Assembly (NCBI RefSeq): GCF_045984285.3
Contig: NZ_JBJQIK030000002.1
Span: forward strand, 682,001-746,000
Reading direction: 5' to 3'
Length of the DNA: 64,000 nucleotides
Origin: Rugamonas sp045984285
GTDB lineage: Bacteria; Pseudomonadota; Gammaproteobacteria; Burkholderiales; Burkholderiaceae_D
Each line of letters starts with the position of its first letter. The stretch's first letter is position 1. Made by a program: the position numbers and the translations under genes. Shown here in pieces: positions 34,352-43,278 of this stretch. The notes beneath the pieces are model-generated. The model saw only the letters and a list, made by a program, of their open reading frames with translations. It was not told where the DNA came from and ran no database searches.

Positions 34352-35332
34352 TCAGGCGGCGGAGCCGACGACGCTTTTCATCGCCGCAGCGGCCGCCTGC
34401 GCGCTGCCCGGGGCGGCGCAGTAGCGGTTCTTGCCGCTGCGCTTGGCATCATAGAGGGCATTGTCGGCAGCGTGGATCAGGTCGCCGACATTGGTCGCAT
34501 CGTCCGGGAACAGGGCGATGCCGATGCTGGTGGACAGGCGCAGGTTCAGCCCGTTGACCAGGTAAGGCTCGGATACCACTTCGATCAGCTTCCCCGCCGG
34601 TTCCTGCGCATCGGCCAGGCCGCTCACTTCCGACAGCAGGATCACGAATTCATCGCCGCCGACGCGGGCCACGGTATCTTCCTTGCGCGAGGACGAGACC
34701 AGGCGCTGCGCCACCTGCTTCAGCACTTCGTCGCCGTAGGCGTGGCCGTGGGTGTCGTTGATGGCCTTGAAGCCGTCGAGGTCGAGATACATCACGGCCG
34801 CCTTGCGCTGCTGGCGCGTGGCATGCTGCAAGGTGGTTTCGATGCGGTCTTCCAGCAGGCGGCGGTTCGGCAGGCTGGTCAAGGCATCATGCAGGGCCAG
34901 TTCCTGCTGCTGGCGGCTGTACTGCGCCAGTTCCTTGTACAGCAGGCGCACCTCCAGCATATTGTGGATGCGCTTGTGCACTTCCAGCAGGTCGAAAGGC
35001 TTGCTGATGAAATCGCGCGCGCCCGCTTCCAGCGCGGCGATCTTGAAGCTGGGCTGCGCCGTCAGCGCGAGCACCGGCAGGTAGCCGTCCTGTTCAATTT
35101 CCTTCAGACCTTTCATGACCTGGAAGCCGTTCAGGCCCGGCATCTGCAGGTCGAGCAGGATGAGATCGTAACTATGCTGGCGATGCAGGTCGCATACCTG
35201 ATCGGGCAGCATGGTTGCCATCACATCGGTGTAGCCGGCCTCGCGCAGGATCTCAAGCATCAGATCCACATTGTCAGCGCAGTCGTCCACCACGAGGATC
35301 TTGGCGTTCAGGATCTCATCTGGGCTGGGCAT
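34352..35332 (-). CDS. REC-GGDEF diguanylate cyclase
   Basis: A 326-residue response regulator. The receiver (about 12-130) has the phosphoacceptor Asp in LILLDLQMPGLNGF. After a linker helix (YKELAQYSRQQQELA), the GGDEF domain spans about 160-305 with LDLDGFKAINDTHGH and the active-site ARVGGDEFVILL. RKED, five residues before GGDEF, matches the RxxD inhibitory site for product feedback. It should make cyclic di-GMP from GTP when phosphorylated, a WspR/PleD-like design without extra domains. The start at 35332 trims an upstream extension that does not look like protein. It lies in a cluster of hybrid kinases that may phosphorylate it. Confidence 0.93.
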   Translation of the reverse strand: MPSPDEILNAKILVVDDCADNVDLMLEILREAGYTDVMATMLPDQVCDLHRQHSYDLILLDLQMPGLNGFQVMKGLKEIEQDGYLPVLALTAQPSFKIAALEAGARDFISKPFDLLEVHKRIHNMLEVRLLYKELAQYSRQQQELALHDALTSLPNRRLLEDRIETTLQHATRQQRKAAVMYLDLDGFKAINDTHGHAYGDEVLKQVAQRLVSSSRKEDTVARVGGDEFVILLSEVSGLADAQEPAGKLIEVVSEPYLVNGLNLRLSTSIGIALFPDDATNVGDLIHAADNALYDAKRSGKNRYCAAPGSAQAAAAAMKSVVGSAA

Positions 35333-35420
35333 ATTCGTCTCGTTGTTCAGGCGACAAGCCTGTGAAAAGCAAGTGTAGCGTCTAGCGATTTGCTGCGGCG
35401 CACGTGTCAAAAAAACATTG

Positions 35421-35448
35421 CTCAAAGCTGAGCTCTCATGCCTTTGAG
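35421..35448 (-). terminator. Possible weak terminator after the 35532 kinase gene
   Basis: Arms 35421-35427 and 35442-35448 form a 7-bp stem with a 14-base loop. Reading on the minus strand, a T-run follows a few bases later. It is weak and uncertain. Confidence 0.3.
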
Positions 35449-35531
35449 TCTAGCAAAGCCCTGTGGAGTTTCTTGTAGGACATCGCCGCGTGCATCGGTA
35501 GGAGTGTCCGGGCCGCCTGCAACAGCTGTTT

Positions 35532-38414
35532 TCAACCTTGCATTGCAGCAATCGCAACGGTTGTGATCAATTCGGCAGGCTCCACCGGTTTGGCAATATG
35601 CTGGGTGAAACCGGCGTCCAGCGCGCGCTTGCGGTCTTCGGCGCGGGCGAAGGCGGTGAGGGCGATGGCCGGCGCCTGGCCGCCGTGCGCGGCCGGCAGG
35701 GCGCGGATTTTGCTGAGCAGTTCGAAGCCATCCATTTCCGGCATGCCGATATCGCTGACGATGAGCTCCGGCTGCACCGAGGGCATCATCTGCAGCGCTT
35801 CGGCGGCGCTGCCCGCGACCTGCACCTTCGCATTGCAGTCGCCCAGCACACGCTTGATGAGGTCGCGCGTATCGGGTTCGTCGTCCACCACCAGCACGCG
35901 CAAGCCGCGCAGGTCGCGCTCGGCCGCCGCGCCCGGGCGCAGCGCCGTGCTGCGCAGCGGCGCCAGCGGCCGCGGCTGCATCAGCGCATTGGCTTGCTCC
36001 GTGATCAGCGGCAGGCGCACGGTAAAGGACGAGCCCTGTCCCTCGCCCGCGCTTTCCACCGCGACCGTGCCGCCATGCTGTTCCACCAGGTGCTTGACGA
36101 TGGACAGGCCCAGCCCCAGGCCGCCGTGCCGGCGCGTGGAGGACGCATCGGCCTGGCGGAAGCGGTCGAACACGTGCGCCAGGAACTCGGGGCCGATGCC
36201 GATGCCGGTATCGTTGACGGCAATCTCCACCTGGCCCGCGCTTTCGCTGACGCTGATGTGCACGCTGCCATTGGTCTGGGTGAACTTGATGGCATTGGAC
36301 AGCAGGTTCCACACCACCTGCTGCAGGCGGCCCGGATCGCCCGCCACCATGCCGGTGGGCTCGAAGCGGCTGTGCAGCGTGATATTGCGCGCCGCCGCCG
36401 CAGGGCGCACCGCATCGATCGCCGCTTCCACCACGGCCTCCGGCCGCACGCTCTGCATGTCGAGCAGCACCTTGCCGGACATGATGCGGCTCATGTCGAG
36501 CAGGTCTTCGATCAGCTGCGCCTGCGCGCGCGCATTGCGTTCGATGGTCTGCAGGCCTTTCTCCATATCGGCCTGGCCTTTGCCGCCGCGCCGCAACACC
36601 TGCGACCAGCCGAGGATGGCCGTCAGCGGCGTGCGCAGTTCGTGCGACAGCGTGGCCAGGAATTCGTCCTTCATCTGGCTGCTGCGTTCCGCTTCCTCGC
36701 GCGCGCTGCGTTCGCTGATCAGGAGGCTGATACGTTCTTCCGCCGCCAGCCGCGCCGCTTCGTTGAGCCGCGCATTGTCGATCGCAATGGCGGCCTGGGC
36801 GGCGATGCCGGCCAGTATGCGTTCGGTACGCTCGTTGAACATATTCGGTTCCGGGTGGCCGAACAGCAGCGTGCCCGTCACATCGCCGGAGCGCGACACC
36901 ACCGGTGCGGCGAGGAAGCTGCGCATGCCTTTCAGCTGGCTCAGGCTCTCGTGCGGCGCGCAGCCGGGGAAGTTGCGCAGGTCGTCGCAGCGCGTGATGC
37001 CGTCGCCCTGCAGGCTGTCGCCGAAAAGGAGGGTGGCGCGCGCGCGGTCCAGGTCGCCGTAATCGGACAGCGGCCGTCCCGCCAGCGTGTACAGCGTCAG
37101 CGGGCCGCCGTCATGGTGGTTGTAGTAGAAGGCGCCGAAGCGCGCGCCGCTGATGCGGGTGGCCGCGTCCGTCACTTCCTGCAGCAGCGGCTGCAGGTCG
37201 CGGTGGCGGGCCAGCGCATTGCCGGTGCTGTTCAGCAGTTCGAGCACATTGGTTTCGTCACGCAGCGCTTCCTGCGCGCGCTTGACCTGGTCCACATCGG
37301 TGCTGGTGCCGAACCAGCGCACCATATGGCCTTCGCGGTCGCGCACGGGGTTGGCGCGCGTGAGGAACCAGCGGTACTGGCCATCGGCGCCGCGGATGGG
37401 GAATTCCATCTCGAAGGGCTCGCCGTTCCGCATGGCCTGCTGCCAGTGCGCCACCATGGGCGGAATGCAGGCCGGGTCGTAGACCTGGCGCCAGCCGTCG
37501 CCCAGCATGTCTGCTTCGGTGGTGCCGGTGTATTCGAACCAGCGCTTGTTGTACCAGACCATGGCGCCGTCAGCCTGGGCGATCCAGGCCAGCTGCGGAA
37601 TCGAATCGGCCAGCGCGCGCAGCTGTTCTTCGCTGTGGCGCAGGCTGTCTTCGGCGGCCTTGCGTTCGGTGATGTCCTGCACCATGCCGGTGATGCCGCG
37701 CAGCTGGTCTGCGTCGTCGTAGCTGCCGTGGCCCACCACCGACAGCCAGCGCCGTTCGCCCTCGTGTTCGATGCGGCATTCGATATCGAAGTCCTGGCGC
37801 GAGGAGAAGGCCTCCAGCAAGGCCCTGCGCGCCGGTTCCCGGTCCCGCCGGTCCAGCTTTTCCTGCAGCGCGGCCCAGGAGACCGGCTGGTTGGCCGGCA
37901 GGCCGAAGATGCCGGCGGCGCGCAGGCCCAGCATGACGCTGCCGCTGGCCGCGTCCCAGCTCCAGTCGCCGAGGCGGGCGGAAGACATGGCCACCTGCAG
38001 GCGGTTGCTGTTCTCGCGCAGCGAACGCTCCTGCTGCTTGCGCACGTGGATGTCGGCGATCAGGCAGCTGAGTCCAGCCGAGGAGGGATAGGCCCGTACC
38101 TCCAGCCAGCGCTGGCGCGGCAGGTAATACAGCTCGAAGCTGCAGGCCTGTTCGCGTTCCATGGCCAGGCGGCATTGCGCTTCGAACACGGTGCCCAGCA
38201 GGGCAGGGACGGCATCCCACAGCGGTCGGTTGGCCAGCGCGCTGCCGTCTTCAATGCACAGCAGCTCGCCGGCGGCCGGGTTCAGGTAGCTGATGGTCCA
38301 GTCGGGCGCGAACACACCGAAGCCGTCAGCGATACTGCCGAGTACGGCCTGAAGGCGGTCGCTGCTGTTGCTGAGGGGCGCCGTGTCGGCATCCTGCCCT
38401 GGGGAGAAAATCAT
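35532..38414 (-). CDS. PAS/GAF hybrid histidine kinase with C-terminal receiver
   Basis: A 960-residue soluble sensor. A first PAS domain (about 20-130, FGVFAPDWTISYLNPAAGELL), a second PAS-like domain (about 138-255), a third PAS/PAC domain (about 262-385, LAWIAQADGAMVWYNKRWFE) and a GAF domain (about 395-560, FNERTERILAGIAAQAAIAI) precede the kinase. HisKA has His in TLSHELRTPLTA (about 600), the HATPase has NLLSNAIKFTQTNG, DTGIGIG and GGLGLGLSIVKHL, and the receiver (about 840-955) has LIVSDIGMPEMDGF. It probably senses redox, small ligands or light through its PAS/GAF domains. The signal cannot be read from sequence. Neighbours at 38509 and 34352 may be partners. Confidence 0.93.
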   Translation of the reverse strand: MIFSPGQDADTAPLSNSSDRLQAVLGSIADGFGVFAPDWTISYLNPAAGELLCIEDGSALANRPLWDAVPALLGTVFEAQCRLAMEREQACSFELYYLPRQRWLEVRAYPSSAGLSCLIADIHVRKQQERSLRENSNRLQVAMSSARLGDWSWDAASGSVMLGLRAAGIFGLPANQPVSWAALQEKLDRRDREPARRALLEAFSSRQDFDIECRIEHEGERRWLSVVGHGSYDDADQLRGITGMVQDITERKAAEDSLRHSEEQLRALADSIPQLAWIAQADGAMVWYNKRWFEYTGTTEADMLGDGWRQVYDPACIPPMVAHWQQAMRNGEPFEMEFPIRGADGQYRWFLTRANPVRDREGHMVRWFGTSTDVDQVKRAQEALRDETNVLELLNSTGNALARHRDLQPLLQEVTDAATRISGARFGAFYYNHHDGGPLTLYTLAGRPLSDYGDLDRARATLLFGDSLQGDGITRCDDLRNFPGCAPHESLSQLKGMRSFLAAPVVSRSGDVTGTLLFGHPEPNMFNERTERILAGIAAQAAIAIDNARLNEAARLAAEERISLLISERSAREEAERSSQMKDEFLATLSHELRTPLTAILGWSQVLRRGGKGQADMEKGLQTIERNARAQAQLIEDLLDMSRIMSGKVLLDMQSVRPEAVVEAAIDAVRPAAAARNITLHSRFEPTGMVAGDPGRLQQVVWNLLSNAIKFTQTNGSVHISVSESAGQVEIAVNDTGIGIGPEFLAHVFDRFRQADASSTRRHGGLGLGLSIVKHLVEQHGGTVAVESAGEGQGSSFTVRLPLITEQANALMQPRPLAPLRSTALRPGAAAERDLRGLRVLVVDDEPDTRDLIKRVLGDCNAKVQVAGSAAEALQMMPSVQPELIVSDIGMPEMDGFELLSKIRALPAAHGGQAPAIALTAFARAEDRKRALDAGFTQHIAKPVEPAELITTVAIAAMQG

Positions 38415-38508
38415 GAATATTCGGCTGCATCGGTCGGTGGCGGGGTCGTCCGCCGAGAGCCGATTGTAGCCTCATGCCTCCGGCAAGGCCCACACGGTTG
38501 ATCGCTAG

Positions 38509-39333
38509 TTACAGGGGGCGCGCGGGGCTGGTTTCGGCTGCTATGCTTTGGAGAATCGCTTGTAGTTGCTCGATGTCATAAGGTTTCTGTATCGACATGG
38601 CAGGGAAGTCCAGGTGCTCGGTCAGCGAGCTGCTGTAACCGGACGCGAAGACCACCCGCAGCACGGGATTTTCGCGCAGGGCCGCGCGCGCCAGGTCCAC
38701 GCCGGACATGCCGGGCAGGCTGACGTCGCTGAGCAGCACATCGTAGCGGCCGCCCTGCAGCAGGCGCAGCGCCTCCTCGCCGCTGGTGGCGGCCTCCACA
38801 CGGTGGCCGAAGGTGCGCAGCATTTCGCACACCAGGTATTGCGCGTCGAGATTGTCTTCCACCACCAGCACCGACAGCGGCTGGTCTGCCTGCTGCGGCT
38901 GGGCGGCGCCCGGCGGCGCGATGGTGCACAGGATGCCGGCCACCGCGCCGTCCTGTTCGTGCACGGGCGTGTAGTGCAGGTCGAACAGGTCTTCCTGGGC
39001 TTCAGGGCCGCGCCACAGCTGCAGCGGCTGGCGGGGATAGGTCTGCGCCTCGCCGGCCCAGGCCAGTTCCAGCACTGCCGGATTCCAGCTCCAGGCCGCT
39101 GGCAGCACCACGGGCACCGTGCCGCCTGGCACGCGTTCTTCCGGCAGGCCGGCGAGGCGGGCGTAGCCCGCGTTGTACAGCATCAGTTGCTGGCGGCCCC
39201 ACATCAGCAGCATCGGCAGGGGCGTGTTCTGCATGATATTGACGGTCAGGCGCAAGGGCAGCGGCCAATGTTCGGCCGGGCCCGCGGCGGTATCGCTTGG
39301 GCCATGTTGTTCGTTGGCTGGTGCTGGTGGCAT
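38509..39333 (-). CDS. PAS-like / receiver protein
   Basis: A 274-residue protein starting MPPAPANEQHGP. Residues about 35-145 look like a PAS sensor of the type found in blue-light or small-molecule hybrid kinases (NTPLPMLLMWGRQQLMLYNA, FDLHYTPVHEQDGAVAGI). Residues about 158-270 are a receiver with LVVEDNLDA, Asp in VLLSDVSLPGMSGV and Lys in IQKPYD. There is no kinase or output domain, so it may be a truncated hybrid kinase or a stand-alone receiver that serves the next gene. It lies 94 bases upstream of the large hybrid kinase on the same strand. Confidence 0.8.
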   Translation of the reverse strand: MPPAPANEQHGPSDTAAGPAEHWPLPLRLTVNIMQNTPLPMLLMWGRQQLMLYNAGYARLAGLPEERVPGGTVPVVLPAAWSWNPAVLELAWAGEAQTYPRQPLQLWRGPEAQEDLFDLHYTPVHEQDGAVAGILCTIAPPGAAQPQQADQPLSVLVVEDNLDAQYLVCEMLRTFGHRVEAATSGEEALRLLQGGRYDVLLSDVSLPGMSGVDLARAALRENPVLRVVFASGYSSSLTEHLDFPAMSIQKPYDIEQLQAILQSIAAETSPARPL

Positions 39334-39447
39334 GCTCGGCTCTCCGCTGGCATTGTAAAAAACCAAACCGCAGAATACACCATGAGCCCGATAAATGCTG
39401 TTCCGGCTGGGCAGGGCGCTAAGCGGAGGAATATAGCTGAGAACAGG

Positions 39448-39475
39448 AAAAAAAAGCCCGCTACGGGAGCGGGCT
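39448..39475 (-). terminator. Rho-independent terminator after the 39585 serine hydrolase gene
   Basis: Stem AGCCCGCT (39455-39462) pairs with 39468-39475 around a 5-base loop. The minus strand continues with a run of about eight T. It lies about 110 bases past the stop codon at 39585. Confidence 0.85.
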
Positions 39476-39584
39476 GAAGTCTATTCCTTTTGAGGAGAAT
39501 AGAGGAGACAGGTGAATAATGCCTGATAGCGCAATCGTTTGCCAATGATATCTTGTGATGGTGGTCATACGTTTGGTGAATAAG

Positions 39585-40796
39585 TCATTTCCCGCAGGAA
39601 AGAACGGGCGGATTTTCACGCCATTTTGGGTCGTTCCACTGCGGCTGGTCATAGGGGATGTAGTTCATCCAGAACCAGGGCAGGCAGACGCGGCCGATCA
39701 GTTTTTCCACCGTCGGCACGAAGATGGGCTGGCCGTTAGAGCTGTTGGACATCAGCAGCACACCGGTGCGCTGGGAGCGGAAGCCGAGGGCGAAGTTGTT
39801 GGTGCCGTCGTCGTTCCCCTCCTTGAAGAAGGCCGGGCCGGCCGGGGAATTGTAGAGCGGCCAGCCGAGGCCGATGGCCAGGCCAAGCGGCTTGTTGGCC
39901 TCGGTTTCGCCAGGCCAGTGCGAGGGGAACTGTTTGGGCTGCACGATGGCCAGCTGCGGCTTGAACATCTCGTTGAAGCCGGCCGGAGACAGTCCTTCGC
40001 CGCGCAGCACGCCGGCCAGGAAGCGGGCATAGTCGGCGGGCGTGGTATCCATGGAGCCGGCGGCGCGCGGGCGGCTGCGCTGGCTGTGCCGCACCTCCTT
40101 GCCGTCCTTGTCGAAATGGGCGGTCACGCGGCCGGCGAAGTCCGGGCGCCATACCATGCTGGTGTTGCGCATGCCGAAGCGGTCGAACACGCGCACCTGC
40201 ATCAGCTCCGTCAGCGACTTGCCGCTGCGTTCCTCGATGATCAGCTGCAGGATGTGCAGGCCTTCGGCGGAATATACATAGCGCGAGCCGGGCGGGTATT
40301 TGATGTCCAGCTTCTTGTCGTCGTTGATCCAGCGGAAGTTCGGCATGCCGGTGGTGTGCGACAGCATCATGCGCGGCGTGAACAGTTTCCAGCGCGGGTC
40401 GGCAGCCAGGTCCGCCCAGTCCGGATATTCCGGCAGCGGCTTCTTCAGCAGCTCCGTCACCGGCGTGTCGAGCCCGAACAGGCCTTCTTCCACCAGCTGC
40501 ATCGTCATATAGGCAAAGGCGGCCTTGGTCAGCGAGGCGCCGTACATGATGGTGTCGCTGTGCAGGGGAATGTTTTTGGCGGGGTCCGCGTAGCCGAAGG
40601 CCTGCTGGTAGACCACCTGCCCGTCATTGATGACGGCGACCGCAAGGCCGGGAACTTTGGCGGCCTCCATCATGCGCCGGATTTCCGGCTCGATGGCGGC
40701 GGCGTGGCGCGGGCTGCCGTCCAGTGCTTTCCACGCGGGATCGGCATGCACGGCGAAGGGGAGGGCGAAAAGTGCGGCGGCGAAAAATCTCTTCAT
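39585..40796 (-). CDS. Class C-like serine hydrolase (beta-lactamase family), secreted
   Basis: A 403-residue protein with a signal peptide (MKRFFAAALFALPFAVHA). The Ser-x-x-Lys motif is SLTK about residue 90 (YGASLTKAAFAYM). The second motif reads YSAEGLHIL where class C enzymes have Tyr-x-Asn, so Asn is replaced by Ala, and no clear KTG is seen near the C-terminus. LMLSHTTGMPNFR is the usual following motif. It belongs to the esterase/D-alanyl peptidase/AmpC-like superfamily, and true beta-lactamase activity is doubtful. It ends before a strong terminator and begins 180 bases from the first tRNA gene. Confidence 0.85.
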   Translation of the reverse strand: MKRFFAAALFALPFAVHADPAWKALDGSPRHAAAIEPEIRRMMEAAKVPGLAVAVINDGQVVYQQAFGYADPAKNIPLHSDTIMYGASLTKAAFAYMTMQLVEEGLFGLDTPVTELLKKPLPEYPDWADLAADPRWKLFTPRMMLSHTTGMPNFRWINDDKKLDIKYPPGSRYVYSAEGLHILQLIIEERSGKSLTELMQVRVFDRFGMRNTSMVWRPDFAGRVTAHFDKDGKEVRHSQRSRPRAAGSMDTTPADYARFLAGVLRGEGLSPAGFNEMFKPQLAIVQPKQFPSHWPGETEANKPLGLAIGLGWPLYNSPAGPAFFKEGNDDGTNNFALGFRSQRTGVLLMSNSSNGQPIFVPTVEKLIGRVCLPWFWMNYIPYDQPQWNDPKWRENPPVLSCGK

Positions 40797-40976
40797 TTTC
40801 ACTCTGGACAAGCCGTTCGCTTCTGTCTATAATCTCGCTTCTTTCGGAGATGACACTTCGGAAGAAAGCAGAAAGCGCAGGCTTTTTGGTTGGGATGAAT
40901 GGCAGTGTAACGCGATTCTTGGACGAAAGTTCAACCTTTCCAACTTGAAATGAATGCGATATAATTTTGCTTCTTA

Positions 40977-41053
40977 GCGGCTGTAGCTCAGCTGGATAGA
41001 GTACTTGGCTACGAACCAAGGGGTCGTGGGTTCGATTCCTGCCAGCCGCACCA
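40977..41053 (+). tRNA. tRNA-Arg (ACG), copy 1
   Basis: A 77-base tRNA with a 7-bp acceptor stem (GCGGCTG with CAGCCGC), D-arm, anticodon stem CTTGG/CCAAG with loop CTACGAA (anticodon ACG, decoding CGN Arg after inosine modification), TPsiC arm with GTTCGATTC and encoded CCA end. A TATAAT box lies at 40960-40965. It is identical to the second copy 74 bases downstream. Confidence 0.98.
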
Positions 41054-41127
41054 GAATTTAGTAGTAAAGAGTAGAAAGCAGGCGGTGTCGACCGCCCTGT
41101 TATAATAATAAAATAAGTAAGTTTTAC

Positions 41128-41204
41128 GCGGCTGTAGCTCAGCTGGATAGAGTACTTGGCTACGAACCAAGGGGTCGTGGGTTCGATTCCTGCCAGCCGC
41201 ACCA
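41128..41204 (+). tRNA. tRNA-Arg (ACG), copy 2
   Basis: A 77-base tRNA identical in every base to the copy at 40977-41053. The 74-base spacer holds a TATAATAAT box at 41101 and a small hairpin at 41081-41096. A terminator follows 7 bases after the CCA end. Confidence 0.98.
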
Positions 41205-41210
41205 ATATGA

Positions 41211-41241
41211 GGGACCAGATCGGAAGATCTGGTCCCTTTTT
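41211..41241 (+). terminator. Rho-independent terminator of the tRNA-Arg pair
   Basis: A perfect 11-bp stem (41211-41221 with 41226-41236) and GGAA tetraloop is followed by five T residues. Confidence 0.95.
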
Positions 41242-41271
41242 CTTTGCCCGCCTGCATGCTACATTTTGCTC

Positions 41272-42057
41272 ATGCGAAATTCTTTTCTGCCGGATTACGG
41301 CCGCTCCCTGCCTGCTGCCGGTATCACCTCTTACCGTTTCGGCGCCGCCCCGCCCAGCCTGCTGGAACGCCTGCCGCAAGGCCAGACCGAGCGCAACACT
41401 GCCGGCCGCGCGCGCCTGCATGACGGTGTGCTCAGCCCATCGCCGGACACGCGCTGGCTCGACCCCGGCCAGGCAGCCATCGGCGAAGACTTCATCTACC
41501 TGCCGGACTTCCTCAGTGCCGAGGAATGCCGCACCCTGTGCGCGGCAGCGGCGCAGCTGGAAGACCGGCAGGCCGTGGACAACGTGCCGCTCGATTACTG
41601 GAAGGGCCGCATCCTGTTCCACCACGATGTGGCGGCAGCCTTGCCGGAGGCGGGCGCCGTGATGTACCGCGCCCGCGCCGCCGCCATCGAACGCATCGCC
41701 GCGCATTACGCGCTGTCGGCGCCGATCTACGCCGACACCATCCAGCTGGTGCGCTGGCCGGAAGGCATGCATATGCCGCCGCATTGCGACAACGCGAATG
41801 CGGACGGAAAACCACACTCTTCGCCGCACCGCAATTTCGCCAGCATCGTCTACCTGAATGACGATTACGAAGGCGGCGAGTTTTACCTGACTGCGCTCAA
41901 TATCGTGATCAAACCGAGAGCCGGTGCGCTGGTCGCTTTCACCAGCGGCTGGCACCACGAGCATGCGGTGCTGAAAATCCTGCGCGGCACGCGCCTCACC
42001 ATGCCCGCTTTTTATACGTTCGATCCCGCTTTCAGCAGGCATGGGCTGCCGCGCTGA
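41272..42057 (+). CDS. 2OG-Fe(II) oxygenase, prolyl-4-hydroxylase-like
   Basis: A 261-residue cytoplasmic protein. The metal-binding HxD is His171-Cys-Asp173 in MPPHCDNAN, and the distal His231 with Arg241 lies in HHEHAVLKILRGTRL, completing the facial triad and the 2-oxoglutarate-binding Arg. ASIVYLNDDYEGGEF is the usual P4H core strand pair. It hydroxylates an unknown protein or small molecule using O2 and 2-oxoglutarate. The ATG at 41272 is preferred to a TTG six bases earlier. It is 31 bases from the tRNA terminator and likely has its own promoter. Confidence 0.85.
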   Translation: MRNSFLPDYGRSLPAAGITSYRFGAAPPSLLERLPQGQTERNTAGRARLHDGVLSPSPDTRWLDPGQAAIGEDFIYLPDFLSAEECRTLCAAAAQLEDRQAVDNVPLDYWKGRILFHHDVAAALPEAGAVMYRARAAAIERIAAHYALSAPIYADTIQLVRWPEGMHMPPHCDNANADGKPHSSPHRNFASIVYLNDDYEGGEFYLTALNIVIKPRAGALVAFTSGWHHEHAVLKILRGTRLTMPAFYTFDPAFSRHGLPR

Positions 42058-42123
42058 CCAGAGGTCAGTTGGCAAGCGGCGCAAAATGCCTGATGATGTT
42101 CGCGCAAACATAAGGACTAGCGC

Positions 42124-43275
42124 ATGACCACCATCACCTGCATCGAAGACCTGCGCCGCATCGCCGAACGCCGCGTGCCGCGCATGTTCTATGACTACGC
42201 CGATTCCGGCTCCTGGACCGAATCCACCTATCGCGCCAACAGCACGGACTTCGAGAAGATCAAGTTCCGCCAGCGCGTTGCGGTCGACATGTCGAACCGC
42301 ACCTTGCAGACCACGATGGTGGGCCAGGAAGTGTCGATGCCGGTGGCGATTGCGCCGACCGGCCTCACGGGGATGCAGCATGCGGATGGCGAAATTCTCG
42401 CGGCACGTGCGGCGGAACAGGCCGGCGTGCCGTTTACCCTGTCCACCATGAGCATCTGTTCGATCGAGGACGTGGCGGCCAACACCAGCAAGCCGTTCTG
42501 GTTCCAGCTGTATGTGATGAGGGACCGCGCCTTCATCGAGCGCCTGATCGACCGCGCCAAGGCCGCGAAGTGCTCGGCCCTGGTGCTGACGCTGGACCTG
42601 CAGGTGCTGGGCCAGCGCCACAAGGACATCCGCAACGGCCTGTCCGCCCCTCCGCGCCTCACGCTGCCGAATATCGTGAACATGGCGACCAAGCCGCGCT
42701 GGTGCCTGGGCATGCTGGGCACGAAGCGCCGCCAGTTCGGCAATATCGTGGGACACGCGACCTCGGTGTCCGACATGTCCTCGCTGTCGTCCTGGACCAG
42801 CCAGCAGTTCGACCTCACGCTGTCGTGGAAGGATGTGGAGTGGGTCAAGCAGCGCTGGGGCGGCAAGCTGATTATCAAGGGCATCATGGATGCGGAAGAT
42901 GCGCGGCTCTGCGTGGAAAGCGGCGCCGATGCGCTGATCGTGTCCAACCATGGCGGGCGCCAGCTGGATGGCGCGCAGTCCTCGATTGCCGCGCTGCCCG
43001 CCATTGCGGCGGCGGTGGGCAAGGAGATCGAGGTGCATATGGACGGCGGCATCCGTTCCGGCCAGGACGTGATCAAGGCGCTGGCGCTGGGCGCGCGCGG
43101 CGTCTACATCGGCCGCGCTTTCCTGTACGGACTGGGCGCGATGGGCGAGGAGGGCGTGCGCCGCAGCCTTCAGATCATCCGTAATGAACTCGATATCACG
43201 ATGGCCTTCTGCGGCCTGCGGGACGTGAAGAAGGTGGACCGGAACATCCTGCTGCCCGGCACCTTCCCCGAATAG
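42124..43275 (+). CDS. lldD: FMN-dependent alpha-hydroxy-acid dehydrogenase (LldD family)
   Basis: A 383-residue TIM-barrel flavoenzyme. It shows the substrate-binding YDYADSGSWTE at residues about 23-33, an FMN-binding VAIAPTGLTG, LIIKGIMDAEDA, the catalytic His in SNHGGRQLDG, and the phosphate-binding DGGIRSGQDV and GARGVYIGRAF. Length and motifs fit L-lactate dehydrogenase (quinone) LldD; mandelate or glycolate dehydrogenase is possible. It passes electrons to the membrane quinone pool. Its stop lies 3 bases from that of the convergent class A beta-lactamase. Confidence 0.9.
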   Translation: MTTITCIEDLRRIAERRVPRMFYDYADSGSWTESTYRANSTDFEKIKFRQRVAVDMSNRTLQTTMVGQEVSMPVAIAPTGLTGMQHADGEILAARAAEQAGVPFTLSTMSICSIEDVAANTSKPFWFQLYVMRDRAFIERLIDRAKAAKCSALVLTLDLQVLGQRHKDIRNGLSAPPRLTLPNIVNMATKPRWCLGMLGTKRRQFGNIVGHATSVSDMSSLSSWTSQQFDLTLSWKDVEWVKQRWGGKLIIKGIMDAEDARLCVESGADALIVSNHGGRQLDGAQSSIAALPAIAAAVGKEIEVHMDGGIRSGQDVIKALALGARGVYIGRAFLYGLGAMGEEGVRRSLQIIRNELDITMAFCGLRDVKKVDRNILLPGTFPE

Positions 43276-43278
43276 CGC

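Noticed and set aside
35538..38501. A 987-codon plus-strand frame over the hybrid kinase
   Set aside because: It is antisense to a kinase with all catalytic motifs.
41081..41096. Terminator between the two tRNA genes
   Set aside because: The hairpin is only 6 bp and no T-run follows, so it is more likely an RNA processing or chance structure.
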